From a virus: a stretch of DNA of 20,020 nucleotides. Positions within the stretch are counted from its first letter, which is position 1. Every line of letters begins with the position of its first letter. Below are positions 7,101-13,693 of the stretch, piece after piece. Location: the IMG/VR virus record IMGVR_UViG_3300032360_000066, positions 1-20,020 of that record, one strand, 5' to 3'. Made by a program: the position numbers and the translations under genes. The notes under the pieces are model-generated. The model saw nothing but the letters and a program-made list of their open reading frames with translations. It made no database searches and was not told the origin of the DNA.

Positions 7101-7514
7101 TATTTTTAATCCATAACCAGATGCGTGTGCATTCCCAAGATTCCCAAGAACTGAAGTGCTATTATAATTGACTAAAAGTTGGTTGCTTACAGTAACTGAC
7201 CCAGCAAATGTTGCATTTTGGGAATTATCAAAAGTTATAACATTATCACCATCTTGTTTTATTATACCACCAACAGAACTATGACTACTTTTAAAATCAA
7301 GTACGGGGAATATTGTCGTACCGCTAGTTGTTTGTATAACTAGTGTAGTATCAGCAGAAGAACTGGTTATTTTTACAGCACCACTAAAGGTATTATCGCC
7401 CGTAAAAGTATTATCGTCACCAAGACCTACAGCCTCATAAGTCCCGAATGTGCCATCACCCTTGATATATTGAGATGATGTGCCAGAGCCTAATACTATT
7501 TTCTGCCAAGCCAT
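4182..7514 (-). CDS. Large repeat-containing tail fibre protein
   Basis: A 1110-residue protein and the largest gene in the window. The N-terminus (MAWQKIVLGSGTS) resembles that of the 464-residue fibre and may be the shared virion-attachment end. Residues 45-945 are low-complexity beta-rich repeats. The unit N-A-T-F-[AGS]-G-[DSTH]-V recurs near residues 100, 169, 253, 329, 532, 606, 730, 810 and 889, with 60-200 residues between copies. Around 660-680 is ADGNVGIGTAAP, a motif common in phage fibres. The C-terminal 150 residues (from about WAKGGVRL, then LDSYEEGSWTPTL and a YVKIGALVTLWAN segment) are a compact domain, likely the receptor-binding or trimerisation tip. No chaperone autocleavage serine was identified. 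Its start overlaps the preceding stop as TAATG. Confidence 0.93.
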   Translation of the reverse strand: MAWQKIVLGSGTSSQYIKGDGTFGTYEAVGLGDDNTFTGDNTFSGAVKITSSSADTTLVIQTTSGTTIFPVLDFKSSHSSVGGIIKQDGDNVITFDNSQNATFAGSVTVSNQLLVNYNSTSVLGNLGNAHASGYGLKIRATDGTSSKYITTFNDKDDNVKAQILGDGSATFTGDVLIKETTDGYATLTIRADGSPYEPFLKLETGGGNAVAGMKAMGTTGEVMIGAFGSQSTSYFPKIYSANAVALSFDTSQNATFAGDVLISKSTTPKLTIKRTAGSQACTLEFENEWGTTIGEISSEQGATHENGMNFKVGNGATTALTLSGTSVGNATFSGDVRVGGAGKTLLLDVNGGNIEWLSEGGTRRGEIASHGDGIQFYTGQSSTEIFSLPIAGTHLSMIGSSDILWETDNVGDIGASGATRPRDLHLGRNAVIGGTIGSGAITSTAGISGTTGTFTGDIATNSTTHAYMRINSSATTTASWNLHSQGGNDRWLAGVEGSQTKWQLYNLSTSPNATRFSVDADASSLVLTSSGATFAGTIGSGPITATGHSTFGNVGLTSMWVTNLIDGNSADNAMIVFGHTSKFIKFYTDGETSSDLALTLDSSHDATFGGHVIIPEGKSILSNHGDRRIVLDEGTATGRAASWSAYGDIKFLTYSDSSYNEKVRIKADGNVGIGTAAPKYAGLHIHNGTDGNLALTSEADEARILSMNDADNAYKPLKYYGSEHNFLVGNATFAGDVAITGGSTTALTIGDTTGDTFQKMVSASASGIQLQLWHGGTQTATINSNTTNIFSVYDGSSGGTNVFNIADGGNATFAGTLTSIGQFTVLNDAPQVVIKSTDTSNGDATLSLISDNGATNEDYWKIKAVSPDDELQFLNGNDASCFTLNSSGNATFGGTVLLPNNNMLNAKNTSGVTKNLIGVNGSNLVEIDGSGLGSTFGGVATFGALATFQGVVNATGSGTNISEGLLWAKGGVRLTSSFGETLDSYEEGSWTPTLPANWSCDIITANTRYVKIGALVTLWANLGNVSAVSGDFLVQGLPFTVKHNAVGGDVMMKSMSPNSKSNNISCYTNTSEHIFFYETASAYAWDKVDGDDVSGADEDIYFSIQYETDD
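4671..7218 (-). repeat. Degenerate coding repeats of the fibre gene
   Basis: The DNA encoding the N-A-T-F-A-G units is itself repeated. On the plus strand GCAAATGTGGC occurs at 5074, 5314, 5910 and 6745, with near copies elsewhere. The 17-mer GCAAATGTGGCATTGCC is exact at 5074-5090 and 5314-5330, 240 bases apart. Such repeats are substrates for in-frame recombination that would change fibre length. Confidence 0.7.
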
Positions 7515-7654
7515 TAGCTTACACTCTTCTCAAATGCTTTAGATAGTTTAAGGAGTAATTTGGCAATGACAGGAGCGTCCTTGCCTTTTATAGTCATATT
7601 CTCAAGAGACATAATAGTAACTTGTAAATCGTCAGGTGATAGTTCAATCTTCAA
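7514..7654 (-). CDS. Tiny protein, unknown function (likely paralogue of the preceding gene)
   Basis: A 46-residue protein starting at a TTG that follows AGGA by 6 bases (MKIELSPDDLQVTIMSLENMTIKG...). It overlaps the end of the upstream 57-residue gene by 11 bases, and its stop shares one base with the large fibre start (TAATG). It reads as one strand plus two helices: [KE]-I-E-L-S-x-x-D, a hydrophobic helix, an IKG turn, and a final helix with LLLKLSKAFEK. Without gaps it aligns to its neighbour at I-x-L-S-x-x-D, G, and K-L-S-x-x-x-x-K. Small proteins of this shape are frequent in phages and bacteria, with no assigned role that I know. A fibre-assembly helper is conceivable from position only. 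Confidence 0.72.
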   Translation of the reverse strand: MKIELSPDDLQVTIMSLENMTIKGKDAPVIAKLLLKLSKAFEKSVS

Positions 7655-7817
7655 GGTGTTTCCTATGCATCTCTGATAGTTTTTGTATTACATTGTATGC
7701 AGATTCAATTTCCACACCTTCAAAAACAGATTTCATTATCAGCTTAAGAAGGAAGTCCGTGTCTTTAACTGATAATTTTATTTCTGGTTTTCGAACATTA
7801 GCAACCAGCTTTGACAT
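7644..7817 (-). CDS. Tiny protein, unknown function (likely paralogue of the following gene)
   Basis: A 57-residue protein (MSKLVANVRKPEIKLSVKDTDFLLKLIMK...). The ATG overlaps the stop of the 464-residue fibre as TAATG, with no good ribosome binding site of its own, so translation is probably coupled. The layout matches the next gene: a short strand (EIKLSVKD), a helix, a G at the turn, and a second helix ending QKLSEMHRKHLED. No cysteine, signal peptide or membrane segment is visible. Coding is supported by the clean overlaps at both ends and by the similarity with its neighbour. Confidence 0.72.
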   Translation of the reverse strand: MSKLVANVRKPEIKLSVKDTDFLLKLIMKSVFEGVEIESAYNVIQKLSEMHRKHLED

Positions 7818-9211
7818 TAAGATGTCCGAATATATAGGAGGTCATTACCAGTATCGAAATGAAACGAACCTACACCACCTGCATTACCCGTAGGTGCTGT
7901 ACTATTTGTAGAAAATTCCATAATTGCTATTGGGAACTTATCGTCTTGAGTATCTTCTGCCGTCCACCCAGTTAATTCTCCATCTGAACCCCAACTCAGT
8001 TTTGCGAAATTACCAGTAGTTCCAGCAGAATCAGTATACAATGAGATTCCACCACCATTTGCCCCAGTTGCCGCCGCCGCATCATTAGCGTATGCACTAT
8101 CAGGAGTACCAAGTACAATTTCCTTATCTTCTACTTCTAAATTTGCTGTACTAATAGTGGTTGTAGTTCCATTAACTGTAAGGTCACCTGCTATAGTTAC
8201 CGCTCCAGTTAATGTACTTGTTCCTGTTGCAGTAAAGTTTTCATCTACTGTAAAGTTACCTGCTGTATCTAAAAGATAACCAGAAGACCCAATAGACATA
8301 GCCGCATCTGCTGACAAACTTGCTTGTTTAGCACCGAGCTGAGTTTGGATATTAGATGATACCCCATCAAGATAGTCAAATTCAGTACCAGTTACACCAG
8401 TATCATACAATGTCTTTGCATAAATCAGGTCATCCACATCTCCAGTAAATCCATCAAGAGTATTTAGTTCTGCGGTTGTAGAAGTGATACCATCCAGTAT
8501 TGCAACTTCAGTTGATGTCAATAAAGCCAAAGCGGTAGCTGAACCAGTTTGGCAACTAGATAAAGACGTTAAGTCAGCATCCAAAGGTTGAATACCAGCC
8601 TCAGCTAAAGTTTTATTAGCCCAAGCATTAGCACCAGTAGAAAACAAAATCTCATTTGCCGCTGAAGAAGTAATAGTTGTATCTGTTAAATTTGCAACTG
8701 TTGATATATCAGCTGGTGTAGCCCAAGTCAATCCACCTGTATTACCTGACTGTGCTGATAAGAACATTCCATTTGTGGGAGAATTACTTACCACTAGATT
8801 ATCTTCATCTACTGAGTCTGATGCCATCTTAGCTAAGGTTATATTAGCATCAGTAATATTAGATGTTGTAACTGAATTATCTGCAAGTTTTCCTTGAGGA
8901 ATTTGTTCATCTCCAATAATATCACCTGCAACTGCACCATCAGCCATCAAAGCGAGTGTTATCTGGTCATCCCCGATATGTGCTGTATCAATAGAAGCAT
9001 CTACATACATATCACTATCAACAGAGTTATCTGCCATCAAAGCGAGTGTTATCTGGTCATTAGCTATGTGACCTGTATCAATAGACCCATTTGTTATTTG
9101 ACCTGAATCAACTGCATCTAAAGTTGCCAATGCACCTTGACTTGCTAATGTTGCCGCCTCTTGGGCTATTTTACCCGAAGCTGATTCAGTTACTACTTTT
9201 GTCCATGCCAT
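7817..9211 (-). CDS. Repeat-containing tail fibre or virion structural protein
   Basis: A 464-residue protein. The N-terminus (MAWTKVVTESASGKI) resembles that of the 1110-residue fibre. Residues 37-135 are near-tandem repeats built on D-x-S-I-D-T-x-H-I-x-x-D-Q-I-T-L-A-L-M-A-D with a 30-residue period. Further on come two fibre-type motifs, I-L-D-G-I-T-S-T-T-A-E-L-N-T-L-D-G at about 239-254 and Y-L-D-G-V-S-S-N-I-Q-T-Q-L at about 280-292. Residues 342-368 (DLTVNGTTTTIS then VEDKEIVLG) match a segment very common in marine phage structural proteins. The ATG follows AGGAG by 6 bases. It is likely an adhesin or fibre acting with the larger one. Confidence 0.9.
   Translation of the reverse strand: MAWTKVVTESASGKIAQEAATLASQGALATLDAVDSGQITNGSIDTGHIANDQITLALMADNSVDSDMYVDASIDTAHIGDDQITLALMADGAVAGDIIGDEQIPQGKLADNSVTTSNITDANITLAKMASDSVDEDNLVVSNSPTNGMFLSAQSGNTGGLTWATPADISTVANLTDTTITSSAANEILFSTGANAWANKTLAEAGIQPLDADLTSLSSCQTGSATALALLTSTEVAILDGITSTTAELNTLDGFTGDVDDLIYAKTLYDTGVTGTEFDYLDGVSSNIQTQLGAKQASLSADAAMSIGSSGYLLDTAGNFTVDENFTATGTSTLTGAVTIAGDLTVNGTTTTISTANLEVEDKEIVLGTPDSAYANDAAAATGANGGGISLYTDSAGTTGNFAKLSWGSDGELTGWTAEDTQDDKFPIAIMEFSTNSTAPTGNAGGVGSFHFDTGNDLLYIRTS
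8943..9060 (-). repeat. Exact 28-base direct repeats within the 464-residue fibre gene
   Basis: The same 28 bases occur at 8943-8970 and 9033-9060, exactly 90 bases apart. They encode the D-Q-I-T-L-A-L-M-A part of two consecutive 30-residue repeats. Such identity at DNA level, not only protein level, suggests a recent duplication or gene conversion. Confidence 0.85.
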
Positions 9212-9227
9212 GATTGACTCCTGTTAG

Positions 9228-9506
9228 TTATTTGGCTATGTATAATTCACCACTTATAAAAGCCAAATCCCCATCTGTAGGGCTACTCGGTTGTGATGAT
9301 TTTTCTTTTAAGTTTAATGTTCCATAAATTATTATAGAATCTGTCATTTTTAATGTGTTAGTACCCATCCAGAGTGGACTTCCAGTACCATCACCGTCAA
9401 ATATTTGTTTAGTAGAAGCAGTTAAACCTTCACCAGCCGTGCTACCAAGAACTGTTAGTAAGTCGGGGAAAGTATTTTTTACTTTTTGATTATATAAAGT
9501 TGCCAT
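9228..9506 (-). CDS. Small virion-type protein, unknown
   Basis: A 92-residue protein (MATLYNQKVKNTFPDLLTVLGSTAGEG...). It is beta-rich, with the central stretch reading T-D-S-I-I-I-Y-G-T-L-N-L-K and a C-terminal S-P-T-D-G-D-L-A-F-I-S-G-E-L-Y-I-A-K. That last motif resembles end segments of phage fibre or decoration proteins in which a data-like 'DGDL.fi.G.Ly' hairpin repeats. Its ATG overlaps the previous stop as TAATG, and its own stop lies 16 bases before the 464-residue fibre. A small fibre-attachment or neck protein is a reasonable inference. No catalytic motif is visible. Confidence 0.8.
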   Translation of the reverse strand: MATLYNQKVKNTFPDLLTVLGSTAGEGLTASTKQIFDGDGTGSPLWMGTNTLKMTDSIIIYGTLNLKEKSSQPSSPTDGDLAFISGELYIAK

Positions 9507-9754
9507 TAGATACTCGTCATAGTTGTTGTTGGTATGGTAATTTCGGTTATAGTTGGTGCTATATACTTATCACGCATTTGATATACTGGTTTGGCATACT
9601 TTAGTACACCTTGAATTTGAGCATACTCGTCTACTTTAAAGTCTAAACCATTTTTCGTTATTGCTTCAATGAATCTCCATTGCTGGGACACGTTTTGCCA
9701 ATAAGCATCACCTATAAAATTATTTGATTTAGCAGGACTTTTAATAGAATTCAT
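9506..9754 (-). CDS. Small connector-region protein, unknown
   Basis: An 82-residue protein (MNSIKSPAKSNNFIGDAYWQNVSQQWRFI...). The N-terminal half is helical, with aromatic residues W19, W26 and F28. The middle has KVDEYAQIQGVLKYAKP, and the C-terminus is a Thr-rich strand (ITEITIPTTTMTSI). Both ends overlap neighbouring genes as TAATG, so it is translated together with the neck-region genes. No family is recognised; its position between adaptor-like genes and fibres fits a head-tail junction or tail-tube component. Confidence 0.8.
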   Translation of the reverse strand: MNSIKSPAKSNNFIGDAYWQNVSQQWRFIEAITKNGLDFKVDEYAQIQGVLKYAKPVYQMRDKYIAPTITEITIPTTTMTSI

Positions 9755-10119
9755 TAGTAGTTATGACCCTGAATGCTATAGTTACTATTATCGTAACCTT
9801 TATTAGATGATTTCTTAGCTTCTACTATCGCTTCTTGGAACTGTGCTTTGAAATAACCAGCTAGTTGTAGAGCCTCTGGCTTTCTCTCATAACCCTGCTG
9901 GATTACTCTATATGCTAAAGCCTCATGGAATTCATCTTGAATATTAGAGCTTTCTGTCATGCCTATACCAGTACTAGATGTATCATCGGAAACGAATGGC
10001 TCATCTTCTTTAATTGTAAACATAGTTACAGTTTTTACTTCAGAAGGACTTGTAAATGTTTTTAAGTCACTACTATCTGCAATTGCAATTGCGTCACGTT
10101 CAATCCAATAAACCTTCAT
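9754..10119 (-). CDS. Probable neck/head-tail connector protein
   Basis: A 121-residue protein. The first 60 residues are beta-rich (MKVYWIERDAIAIAD...VKTVTMFTI). Residues 62-100 form a helical segment reading DEFHEALAYRVIQQGYERKPEALQLAGYFKAQFQEAIVEAKK. A 'helical E/D-x-F-H-E-A-L followed by A-x-x-F-x-x-x-V/I' arrangement is typical of small phage adaptor proteins that pack under the portal. A GGAG sequence lies 11 bases before the ATG. The start overlaps the previous stop as ATGA and the stop overlaps the next start as TAATG. The final residues are polar and Asn/Tyr-rich. The role is inferred from pattern and position. Confidence 0.8.
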   Translation of the reverse strand: MKVYWIERDAIAIADSSDLKTFTSPSEVKTVTMFTIKEDEPFVSDDTSSTGIGMTESSNIQDEFHEALAYRVIQQGYERKPEALQLAGYFKAQFQEAIVEAKKSSNKGYDNSNYSIQGHNY

Positions 10120-10379
10120 ACTAAATCACGCTCCTCTGGTCTACCGACTAACCTTTTAATTGTTTTACCATCGTAATCTACAGAATCTACTTCAATTATT
10201 TTGGAATCTAAACCATAAAATCTTTGACCAACTATAGTATCAAACTGAAATGCACCATTTAGAATTCTCGATTTGCGACAAAATTCTTTCATTGCATTAT
10301 TTAATCGGATACGTATTTCACCTTCTGTCATATCTGGATGGTGTAACCTTATTAATTCATGTAATTGCGATTGCGTCAT
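10116..10379 (-). CDS. Probable neck/adaptor protein
   Basis: An 87-residue protein (MTQSQLHELIRLHHPDMTEGEIRIRLNNAMKEFCRKSRI...). A helical N-terminal half is followed by F-D-T-I-V-G-Q-R-F-Y-G-L-D, a beta unit, and V-D-Y-D-G-K-T-I. The 'helix with F-C then D-T-x-x-G-x-x-x-Y-x-L, then V-x-x-V-x-Y-D-G' order is familiar from phage head-tail adaptor proteins. CGGAG sits 7 bases before the ATG. It overlaps both neighbours by ATGA, so the three connector genes are translationally coupled. No other function is suggested. Confidence 0.8.
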   Translation of the reverse strand: MTQSQLHELIRLHHPDMTEGEIRIRLNNAMKEFCRKSRILNGAFQFDTIVGQRFYGLDSKIIEVDSVDYDGKTIKRLVGRPEERDLV

Positions 10380-11425
10380 ACTTTAGCTCCGCTTAATCTT
10401 TGTAATTCACTTTGATATTTAACCTGATTCATTTGATACTGAGCACTCAAAGATTGAAATATTGCTTGAATCCTTTGGAGATTGGCTCCAAATTCTTGTG
10501 TCTCTTGAGTTAAATTAGACTGATACTGTTGTACTTCCTTACCTACGGACGTTTGAAAATCTTGTACTTCGGCTGAGTACAACTGAAGTTTCTGTGCATC
10601 ATCAGTTGACGTTAACTGTGCATTTTGTATTGCTATCTGCAACTGAGCCTGATATGCAGTAGTCTCTTTATTGAACTCATTTAATTCATTTTGTATATCT
10701 GCTTGATACTCACCTAACTCATGCTGTAATCTACCTAATTGTATTTGTGCTAATTCAGAATCTTCATTGTCCTCTAGGAATGTCTGAAGCTGTGTAATAT
10801 CAAATGTCTGAGTAGGTTTGGAATATGTAGGAACCCCTGCACTAAACGAAACAGATTGAGCTGAAACAGAAGGAGCAGAAGGAGATGTTGCAGAAATTGT
10901 TAAGTCACTTATGGATAATGCACTTGGAGTAGCTTCTCTCTGGGCTGACATTAAACCCATTATAACAGAACATGATGCTCCAATAACTACAGCATATTCA
11001 GCATTACTTGGAAAATTATCTATATCAGATGCACCATGCACAACTGATGGATATACAAACCTAAGTACCTGAGCTTTTTCAGAACTACTTGGACTAGGTA
11101 GTACAGTTAGAGTAGAACCCTTAAAATAATGCATAGGACTTTTTACAGTAGCATAGTGAATACTCTCACTATCTCCAGCTTGTGCACTCATCCCGAATGG
11201 GATTTCCACAGTAGACCTACCATTTCTAGAAACAGCAAAAACTTTTGTATTGGAAATTTCTACAGTAGATGCACTCTCTAATAGAGTTGAGTTATATATC
11301 AGGACTTCATCTGGTAAAATATCTGATACTTCACGTGCCGATGCTGTTAGATAATCACTCAATGCAGTAGTATCAGATACTGTAACTCCTACTATGTCTT
11401 CAACTTTTTCTTTAAAAGTACTCAT
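10376..11425 (-). CDS. Structural protein with long C-terminal coiled coil, connector region
   Basis: A 349-residue protein. The first 155 residues are globular and beta-rich (including ALSDYLTASAREVSDILPDEVL and a later LRFVYPSVVHGASDIDNFPSNAEYAVVIGAS helix). Residues 165-215 are a Ser/Ala/Thr/Pro-rich linker. About residues 215-345 are an almost uninterrupted coiled coil with many Gln (YQAQLQIAIQNAQ, VQQYQSNLTQETQEF). An ATG follows AAGGA by 5 bases. It is the first gene after the major capsid protein, ends in an ATGA overlap with the adaptor genes, and is likely a head-tail junction or tail-associated virion protein. The coiled coil is too short for a typical tape measure. Confidence 0.85.
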   Translation of the reverse strand: MSTFKEKVEDIVGVTVSDTTALSDYLTASAREVSDILPDEVLIYNSTLLESASTVEISNTKVFAVSRNGRSTVEIPFGMSAQAGDSESIHYATVKSPMHYFKGSTLTVLPSPSSSEKAQVLRFVYPSVVHGASDIDNFPSNAEYAVVIGASCSVIMGLMSAQREATPSALSISDLTISATSPSAPSVSAQSVSFSAGVPTYSKPTQTFDITQLQTFLEDNEDSELAQIQLGRLQHELGEYQADIQNELNEFNKETTAYQAQLQIAIQNAQLTSTDDAQKLQLYSAEVQDFQTSVGKEVQQYQSNLTQETQEFGANLQRIQAIFQSLSAQYQMNQVKYQSELQRLSGAKV

Positions 11426-11441
11426 TTATTTCCTTATCAGG

Positions 11442-11469
11442 ACTAGGGAGAGCGTTAACCCTCCCTAGT
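11442..11469 (-). terminator. Stem-loop downstream of the major capsid gene
   Basis: A perfect 9-base inverted repeat, ACTAGGGAG (11442-11450) and CTCCCTAGT (11461-11469), encloses a 10-base loop that can extend the stem with a G-U and a G-C pair. It lies between the capsid stop and the next start. There is no U-tract after it on the minus strand, so partial termination, RNA processing or 3'-end protection of the capsid message is more likely than full rho-independent termination. Confidence 0.55.
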
Positions 11470-11482
11470 TATTCCCTGTTGC

Positions 11483-12787
11483 TTAAGAAGCAGTTATTTT
11501 GAACAACTTATGTGATTCAATTAACTGAATACCAACGCCTTCATCAGACATATATTGGTCTTTCACGCCATCAAAAGCATTATCTGTTTTGATATTGGCT
11601 TGATAAACCATAGGTCTGTACTGAGCATGGAACAAGTTATCGTCGCTAACTACGACCATGTACTTGTTATAAGGTCCACGCAAAGATGGAGTTGGAATCA
11701 ACTGCAACATACCATGAGGTGTTTCTAGAGTTCTGTAATTAAAACCCAAGGAGTCACGTTTCATGTCTCCAATGTTTACAGTCCATCCAGATTTACCTGC
11801 TAGATTGTTACCAGTTTGTAATTTACTCCAATAACCTAGAGCACCAGCACCAACAAAGGCTCTTTTAGAACCGCTTTCTGGGACATATTGGAAAACTTTT
11901 TCCATGTCGTCCACAAAATCTGCGTATTCGTATTCATCTTCTTTAATAGAGAAGATGTTCTGGTCATCACCAGATGAAGTACCATAGTCGTCAATCGCTG
12001 GAATAATTCCATAGGTTGAACGGATTAGGTTCCCATCAGCATCAGTACGTCCACCGTCTGCAAAAGAATCAGAAGAACCACTCAGATTGGTGCCGTCTAC
12101 ACGTGTACCAAATAAGAATGCTTTCTCTTTTTGAATCTTATGCTCTTGAGCTTTCATTCTACGAAGACGAGCTAATTCATTAGACTCTCCACGTAAAACT
12201 GCCGCTTCTAGTGTGCCTGTGACTTGTAGTGGTGTTTTGAAAATCTGACAAGAATTCCAAACTACACTTAGTTCATCAGCCCATGCTTCTGGAGAAGATG
12301 AACCCTCGCCACGTGCATTACCGATAACCATACATACATCATCATCCGCAAGTACAATAGTTGCACCTTTTGTTGACTTCATTGTAAGACTACCGCTAGT
12401 AACAGCAGAAATAACTGCTGTTCCTTTTTTGGTGGTCTTAGCTGAATTCCAAACTTCAACCTGTAGACCAATATAAGACGAGTCTGCGGTTGATGCTAAT
12501 CCTACAATGCCGTCGATAGGCAATGAGCCTAATCCAACGTCACTATTTGGAATAGTTCCTGGAGTTCCTTTGTTTATTGAAAACTCTTGTTTCACCCAAG
12601 GATTGCGATGCTCAAACATTTTAAAAATAGGGTCTGGCACATCACGAGTTTCTTGGTTTGAAATAAGAGTTGTAAATGGTGCTACGTCTGTCCATAGCTC
12701 TTTGGTAACCTGTGGGTCGACGTAAAAATCTCGTCGGTCCGTATACAGAACACCTGAAGCTCCTAGCTTCTTTTCTGTTACTGCCAT
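11483..12787 (-). CDS. Major capsid protein (probable HK97 fold, DUF5309/SU10-like)
   Basis: A 434-residue protein. Its location directly after a scaffold-like gene, its AGGAG with 7-base spacing and its size fit a major capsid protein. Features include an early T-L-I-S-N motif (residues 39-43), F-K-M-F-E-H and W-V-K-Q-E-F nearby, a middle segment reading W-N-S-C-Q-I-F-K-T-P-L-Q-V-T-G-T, the charged helix ELARLRRMKAQEHKIQKEKAFLFG, and a C-terminal part with K-Y-M-V-V-V-S-D-D-N-L. The 'N-x-x-Q-I-F-x-x-x-x-x-V-S/T-G-T then helical K-E-x-x-x-L-F-G' order is characteristic of the SU10/DUF5309 group of HK97-fold capsid proteins. No prohead protease is visible nearby. Confidence 0.9.
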   Translation of the reverse strand: MAVTEKKLGASGVLYTDRRDFYVDPQVTKELWTDVAPFTTLISNQETRDVPDPIFKMFEHRNPWVKQEFSINKGTPGTIPNSDVGLGSLPIDGIVGLASTADSSYIGLQVEVWNSAKTTKKGTAVISAVTSGSLTMKSTKGATIVLADDDVCMVIGNARGEGSSSPEAWADELSVVWNSCQIFKTPLQVTGTLEAAVLRGESNELARLRRMKAQEHKIQKEKAFLFGTRVDGTNLSGSSDSFADGGRTDADGNLIRSTYGIIPAIDDYGTSSGDDQNIFSIKEDEYEYADFVDDMEKVFQYVPESGSKRAFVGAGALGYWSKLQTGNNLAGKSGWTVNIGDMKRDSLGFNYRTLETPHGMLQLIPTPSLRGPYNKYMVVVSDDNLFHAQYRPMVYQANIKTDNAFDGVKDQYMSDEGVGIQLIESHKLFKITAS

Positions 12788-12816
12788 TTTATGACTCCTG
12801 TCATGTTATGTGTGAA

Positions 12817-13650
12817 TTACCTCCCCAGTAATGCATCACTAAAGACTTGCTCATCAGTCCTAGGTTGTTCAGCTTTGCCAGTCTGCACAACGGCAGTTCT
12901 CGGCACAGCTAATCTCTGGGCTTGGTTTTGCATCTCTTGAGTGCGTTGTTGCACAACTGGATTGGAATTTGTTCTTAGTTCAAACAACTTAGCTAGATTA
13001 TCAATAGTTAGGTTATCAGGATTACTTGCCCACTTAACAAACGAATTAGCCTTTTCAGACTCCCATCCATATGAATTCACCGCATGGCTCTGAGCCTGCG
13101 TCTTCATCATGTTATCACGTTCCATTGCCATCTCATATTCATATTGTTGAGTTAGCTGTGTTTCCCTGACTTCATCCTTCTCTTTCAAGAAAGACATATA
13201 ATCATCTCGATACTTATCTCTATCTAAGCGATACTTAAACGAATCCGAATCTGGGTCGCTATAAGCATCTATTTCGTTGTAGCTAACTGGTCTATCAGGT
13301 TCAGTAGGCACCTGCAATGAAGGCTCTTGCAATCCCTGTTCTTGGGGGTATGCCTGAGGTTGTTCATTGGATGGTGTAGTATTCTGACCTTGGGAACGAT
13401 AGTAATCCACTTCATTCCTTAGTTCGCTTAACTCACCCTTGGCTTTATCTGCCTGTGACTGCCAGTACTCAAAACGAGTTTGGTCTTGATTTGGCGATAA
13501 GACCGTATCGCTAGTTTCTGCAATTGGTTCCTGTGCTACAAAATCTTGTTGCACTTCACCAGAAGGAATACTGGGATTTTCTACTTCCATCCCAATGTTC
13601 TCAACTGGTGGTTGGTCAGCATTACGTACTTCCAATATTTGTTCTTCCAT
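12817..13650 (-). CDS. Probable scaffolding protein
   Basis: A 277-residue, Gln- and Glu-rich, highly charged protein immediately before the major capsid gene, which is the usual place for a scaffold. Residues 1-60 are disordered and acidic, about 58-88 form a coiled coil (RFEYWQSQADKAKGELSELRNEVDYY), a Pro/Gln-rich linker follows, then a helical stretch from about 135 to 245. The C-terminus carries RLAVPRTAVVQTG and DEQVFSDALLGR; basic or amphipathic tails of this type often bind capsid protein. An AAAGGAA precedes the ATG. No protease motif is visible, so the scaffold would be released or cleaved by other means. Confidence 0.8.
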   Translation of the reverse strand: MEEQILEVRNADQPPVENIGMEVENPSIPSGEVQQDFVAQEPIAETSDTVLSPNQDQTRFEYWQSQADKAKGELSELRNEVDYYRSQGQNTTPSNEQPQAYPQEQGLQEPSLQVPTEPDRPVSYNEIDAYSDPDSDSFKYRLDRDKYRDDYMSFLKEKDEVRETQLTQQYEYEMAMERDNMMKTQAQSHAVNSYGWESEKANSFVKWASNPDNLTIDNLAKLFELRTNSNPVVQQRTQEMQNQAQRLAVPRTAVVQTGKAEQPRTDEQVFSDALLGR

Positions 13651-13693
13651 TATTATTTCCTTTGCGATTTGGTTAATACCAGCAACCGCTTCC

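Noticed and set aside
8943-9060. CRISPR-like array because of regularly spaced identical 28-base repeats
   Set aside because: There are only two copies, both in frame within a fibre gene and encoding a protein repeat; the 62-base interval is itself repeat-coding sequence.
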